Origin: Gemmatimonadota bacterium | GTDB taxonomy: Bacteria > Gemmatimonadota > Gemmatimonadetes > Longimicrobiales > Gaopeijiaceae | DNA: 14,111 nt | Direction: 5' to 3' | Assembly: GCA_016209995.1 (NCBI GenBank) | Contig: JACQVC010000489.1 | Coordinates: forward strand, 1-14,111 | Shown here: positions 12,879 to 14,111 of the stretch, in pieces | How the letters are laid out: each line of letters opens with the position of its first letter | Numbering within the stretch: position 1 is the stretch's first letter | Notes under the pieces: generated by a model | The model's input: the letters and a program-made list of their open reading frames with translations, nothing else | The model's database searches: none | Told to the model about the DNA's origin: nothing | Program-made: the position numbers and the translations under genes

Positions 12879-14111
12879 ATGATCTCCATCTCAAACCTCG
12901 CCAAGTCGTACGGCGAGCGTACGCTGTTCGCGGGCGTCTCCTTGCAGCTCAACGCTGGAGAGCGCTACGGGCTGGTCGGCGCCAACGGCTCTGGCAAGAC
13001 CACGTTACTCAACATCCTGAGCGGCGATGTGGAGGCCAGCGGGGGAACCGTGTCGCTGCCCAAGCAGGCGCGCCTCGGCGTCCTTCGCCAGGACCGGTTT
13101 CTCTACGAGGATGAGAGGATCCTCGACGTCGCGCTGATGGGCCACCCGGACCTATGGGATGCCATGGCGGGAAAGAATGCGCTCCTGGCCGGAGCCGTGG
13201 GACCCTTCGATGCCGAGCGGTTCTCCGAGATGGAAGAGATCGTGCAGCGGCACGACGGGTACGCCGCGGAGGCCCGCGCCGCCGCGATCCTCGAGGGCCT
13301 GGGCCTTCCCGCCGGGGTGCAGCGGGACTCGCTCGCCACGCTGTCCGGTGGGTTCAAGCTACGGGTTCTGCTCGCTCAGGTGCTGGCCAGCTCCCCCGAC
13401 GTTCTGCTGCTCGATGAGCCGACCAATCATCTCGACATCCTCTCTATCCGCTGGCTCGAGACGTTCCTGCGCGACTTTCCTGGGCCCGTGGTCGTGATCT
13501 CTCACGATCATCGCTTCCTCGACAACGTCACCACGCACATCCTGGATGTCGATTATGACACGGTGCTTCTCTATCACGGCAACTACAGCACATTTGTCGA
13601 GGCGAAGCGTACGGAGCGAGAGCGCAGAGAGAGGGACACCATCGCCCGCGAGCGGGAGATCGCACACCATCAGAGATTTGTGGACCGGTTCCGGGCGAAG
13701 AACACCAAGGCGCGCCAGGCCCAGAGCAAGCTGCGCATGATCGAGAAGAAGGCCGAGGAGATCGAAGAGCTTCCGGTCAGCTCGCGCCGCTATCCGACGT
13801 TCCGCTTCGAGCAGAAACGCCCCAGCGGGCGCGACGTCCTCGCCATCAGGGGCATTAAGAAGGCGTTCGGGGACAACGAGGTGCTCCATGGCGTGGATCT
13901 TAGGGTCAACCGGGGCGACCGCTTGGCGATCATGGGGCCCAACGGCATTGGCAAGTCCACGCTGCTGAAGATCCTGGTCGGCGAGCTCGAGGCGAACGCG
14001 GGTACCGTCGAGTGGGGCTACGAGACGCAGCCAGGCTACTTCGCCCAGGATCACGAGGAACAGTTCGGGACCGCGTCACGCACGGCCGAGGAATGGATTT
14101 GGGACTTCTGC
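12879..14111 (+). CDS. ABC-F family ATPase, C-terminus missing
   Basis: There are 411 codons up to the right edge and the gene continues beyond. ABC-F proteins are soluble twin-ATPase factors that act on the ribosome (translation factors or antibiotic protection); they have no membrane domain. The first ATPase is complete: Walker A GANGSGKTT at 34-42, signature LSGGF at 155-159, Walker B LLLDEPTNHLD at 176-186 and switch His209. A charged helical linker (about 240-300; many Arg, Glu and Lys), the ribosome-contacting P-site motif region, follows. The second ATPase starts at about 318 with Walker A GPNGIGKST at 353-361; its signature and Walker B lie past the edge. The pattern resembles the YbiT/YkpA branch more than EttA, but the subfamily is uncertain. 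The GT4 stop is 62 bases upstream, so this is probably a separate unit. Confidence 0.93.
   Translation, partial: MISISNLAKSYGERTLFAGVSLQLNAGERYGLVGANGSGKTTLLNILSGDVEASGGTVSLPKQARLGVLRQDRFLYEDERILDVALMGHPDLWDAMAGKNALLAGAVGPFDAERFSEMEEIVQRHDGYAAEARAAAILEGLGLPAGVQRDSLATLSGGFKLRVLLAQVLASSPDVLLLDEPTNHLDILSIRWLETFLRDFPGPVVVISHDHRFLDNVTTHILDVDYDTVLLYHGNYSTFVEAKRTERERRERDTIAREREIAHHQRFVDRFRAKNTKARQAQSKLRMIEKKAEEIEELPVSSRRYPTFRFEQKRPSGRDVLAIRGIKKAFGDNEVLHGVDLRVNRGDRLAIMGPNGIGKSTLLKILVGELEANAGTVEWGYETQPGYFAQDHEEQFGTASRTAEEWIWDFC

Overview
The window is GC-rich, densely coded DNA, almost certainly a bacterial chromosome. The genes indicate a two-membrane (Gram-negative type) bacterium: there is a lipid A-type flippase, an LpxL/HtrB-family acyltransferase, a TonB-type C-terminal domain and several exported proteins. 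It also carries HemQ, the terminal enzyme of the coproporphyrin-dependent heme route, and a PorX-like response regulator with a PglZ domain. That mix, with no sign of a proteobacterial gene order, fits Gemmatimonadota or a neighbouring FCB-type or uncultured lineage. The phylum is an inference, not something the sequence proves.

Layout. Positions 1-2791 are on the minus strand. hemQ (2791-1970) overlaps ctaB (1995-1009), a heme pair that takes coproheme to protoheme and then to heme O. Downstream, with its own good promoter and ribosome binding site, is the start of a P1/S58 (DmpA-type) peptidase that runs off the left edge right at its predicted self-cleavage site. Positions 2792-3139 are a divergent control region with no gene; it holds two tandem palindromic repeats and a widely spaced 13-bp inverted repeat. 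From 3140 to the right edge every gene is on the plus strand: a TonB-like protein, a PorX-like receiver-PglZ protein, then a run of envelope genes (MsbA-type ABC exporter, LpxL-type acyltransferase, GT2 glycosyltransferase, exported DUF3108 protein, deoxyhypusine synthase-like protein, ICMT-type membrane methyltransferase, GT4 glycosyltransferase), and finally the first 411 codons of an ABC-F ATPase.

How the genes fit together. The stretch 5579-12816 is closely packed. It has a GTGA stop/start overlap between exporter and acyltransferase, a TTGA overlap between DUF3108 and the deoxyhypusine synthase-like gene, and gaps of only 4-76 bp elsewhere. It reads as one transcription unit for building, decorating and exporting a cell-envelope glycolipid, probably lipid A/LPS core or an equivalent. 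The least explained member is the deoxyhypusine synthase-like protein, which keeps the fold motifs but not the residues needed for deoxyhypusine formation. Two genes, the MsbA-type exporter and the ABC-F ATPase, have a TANNNT box 6-8 bases before the ATG and no ribosome binding site, which suggests leaderless or nearly leaderless transcripts.

No tRNA, rRNA, CRISPR array, insertion sequence, phage gene or frameshifted gene was recognised. The strongest candidates for something not yet described are the envelope cluster with its deoxyhypusine synthase-like member and the PorX-like regulator paired with a TonB-like gene.
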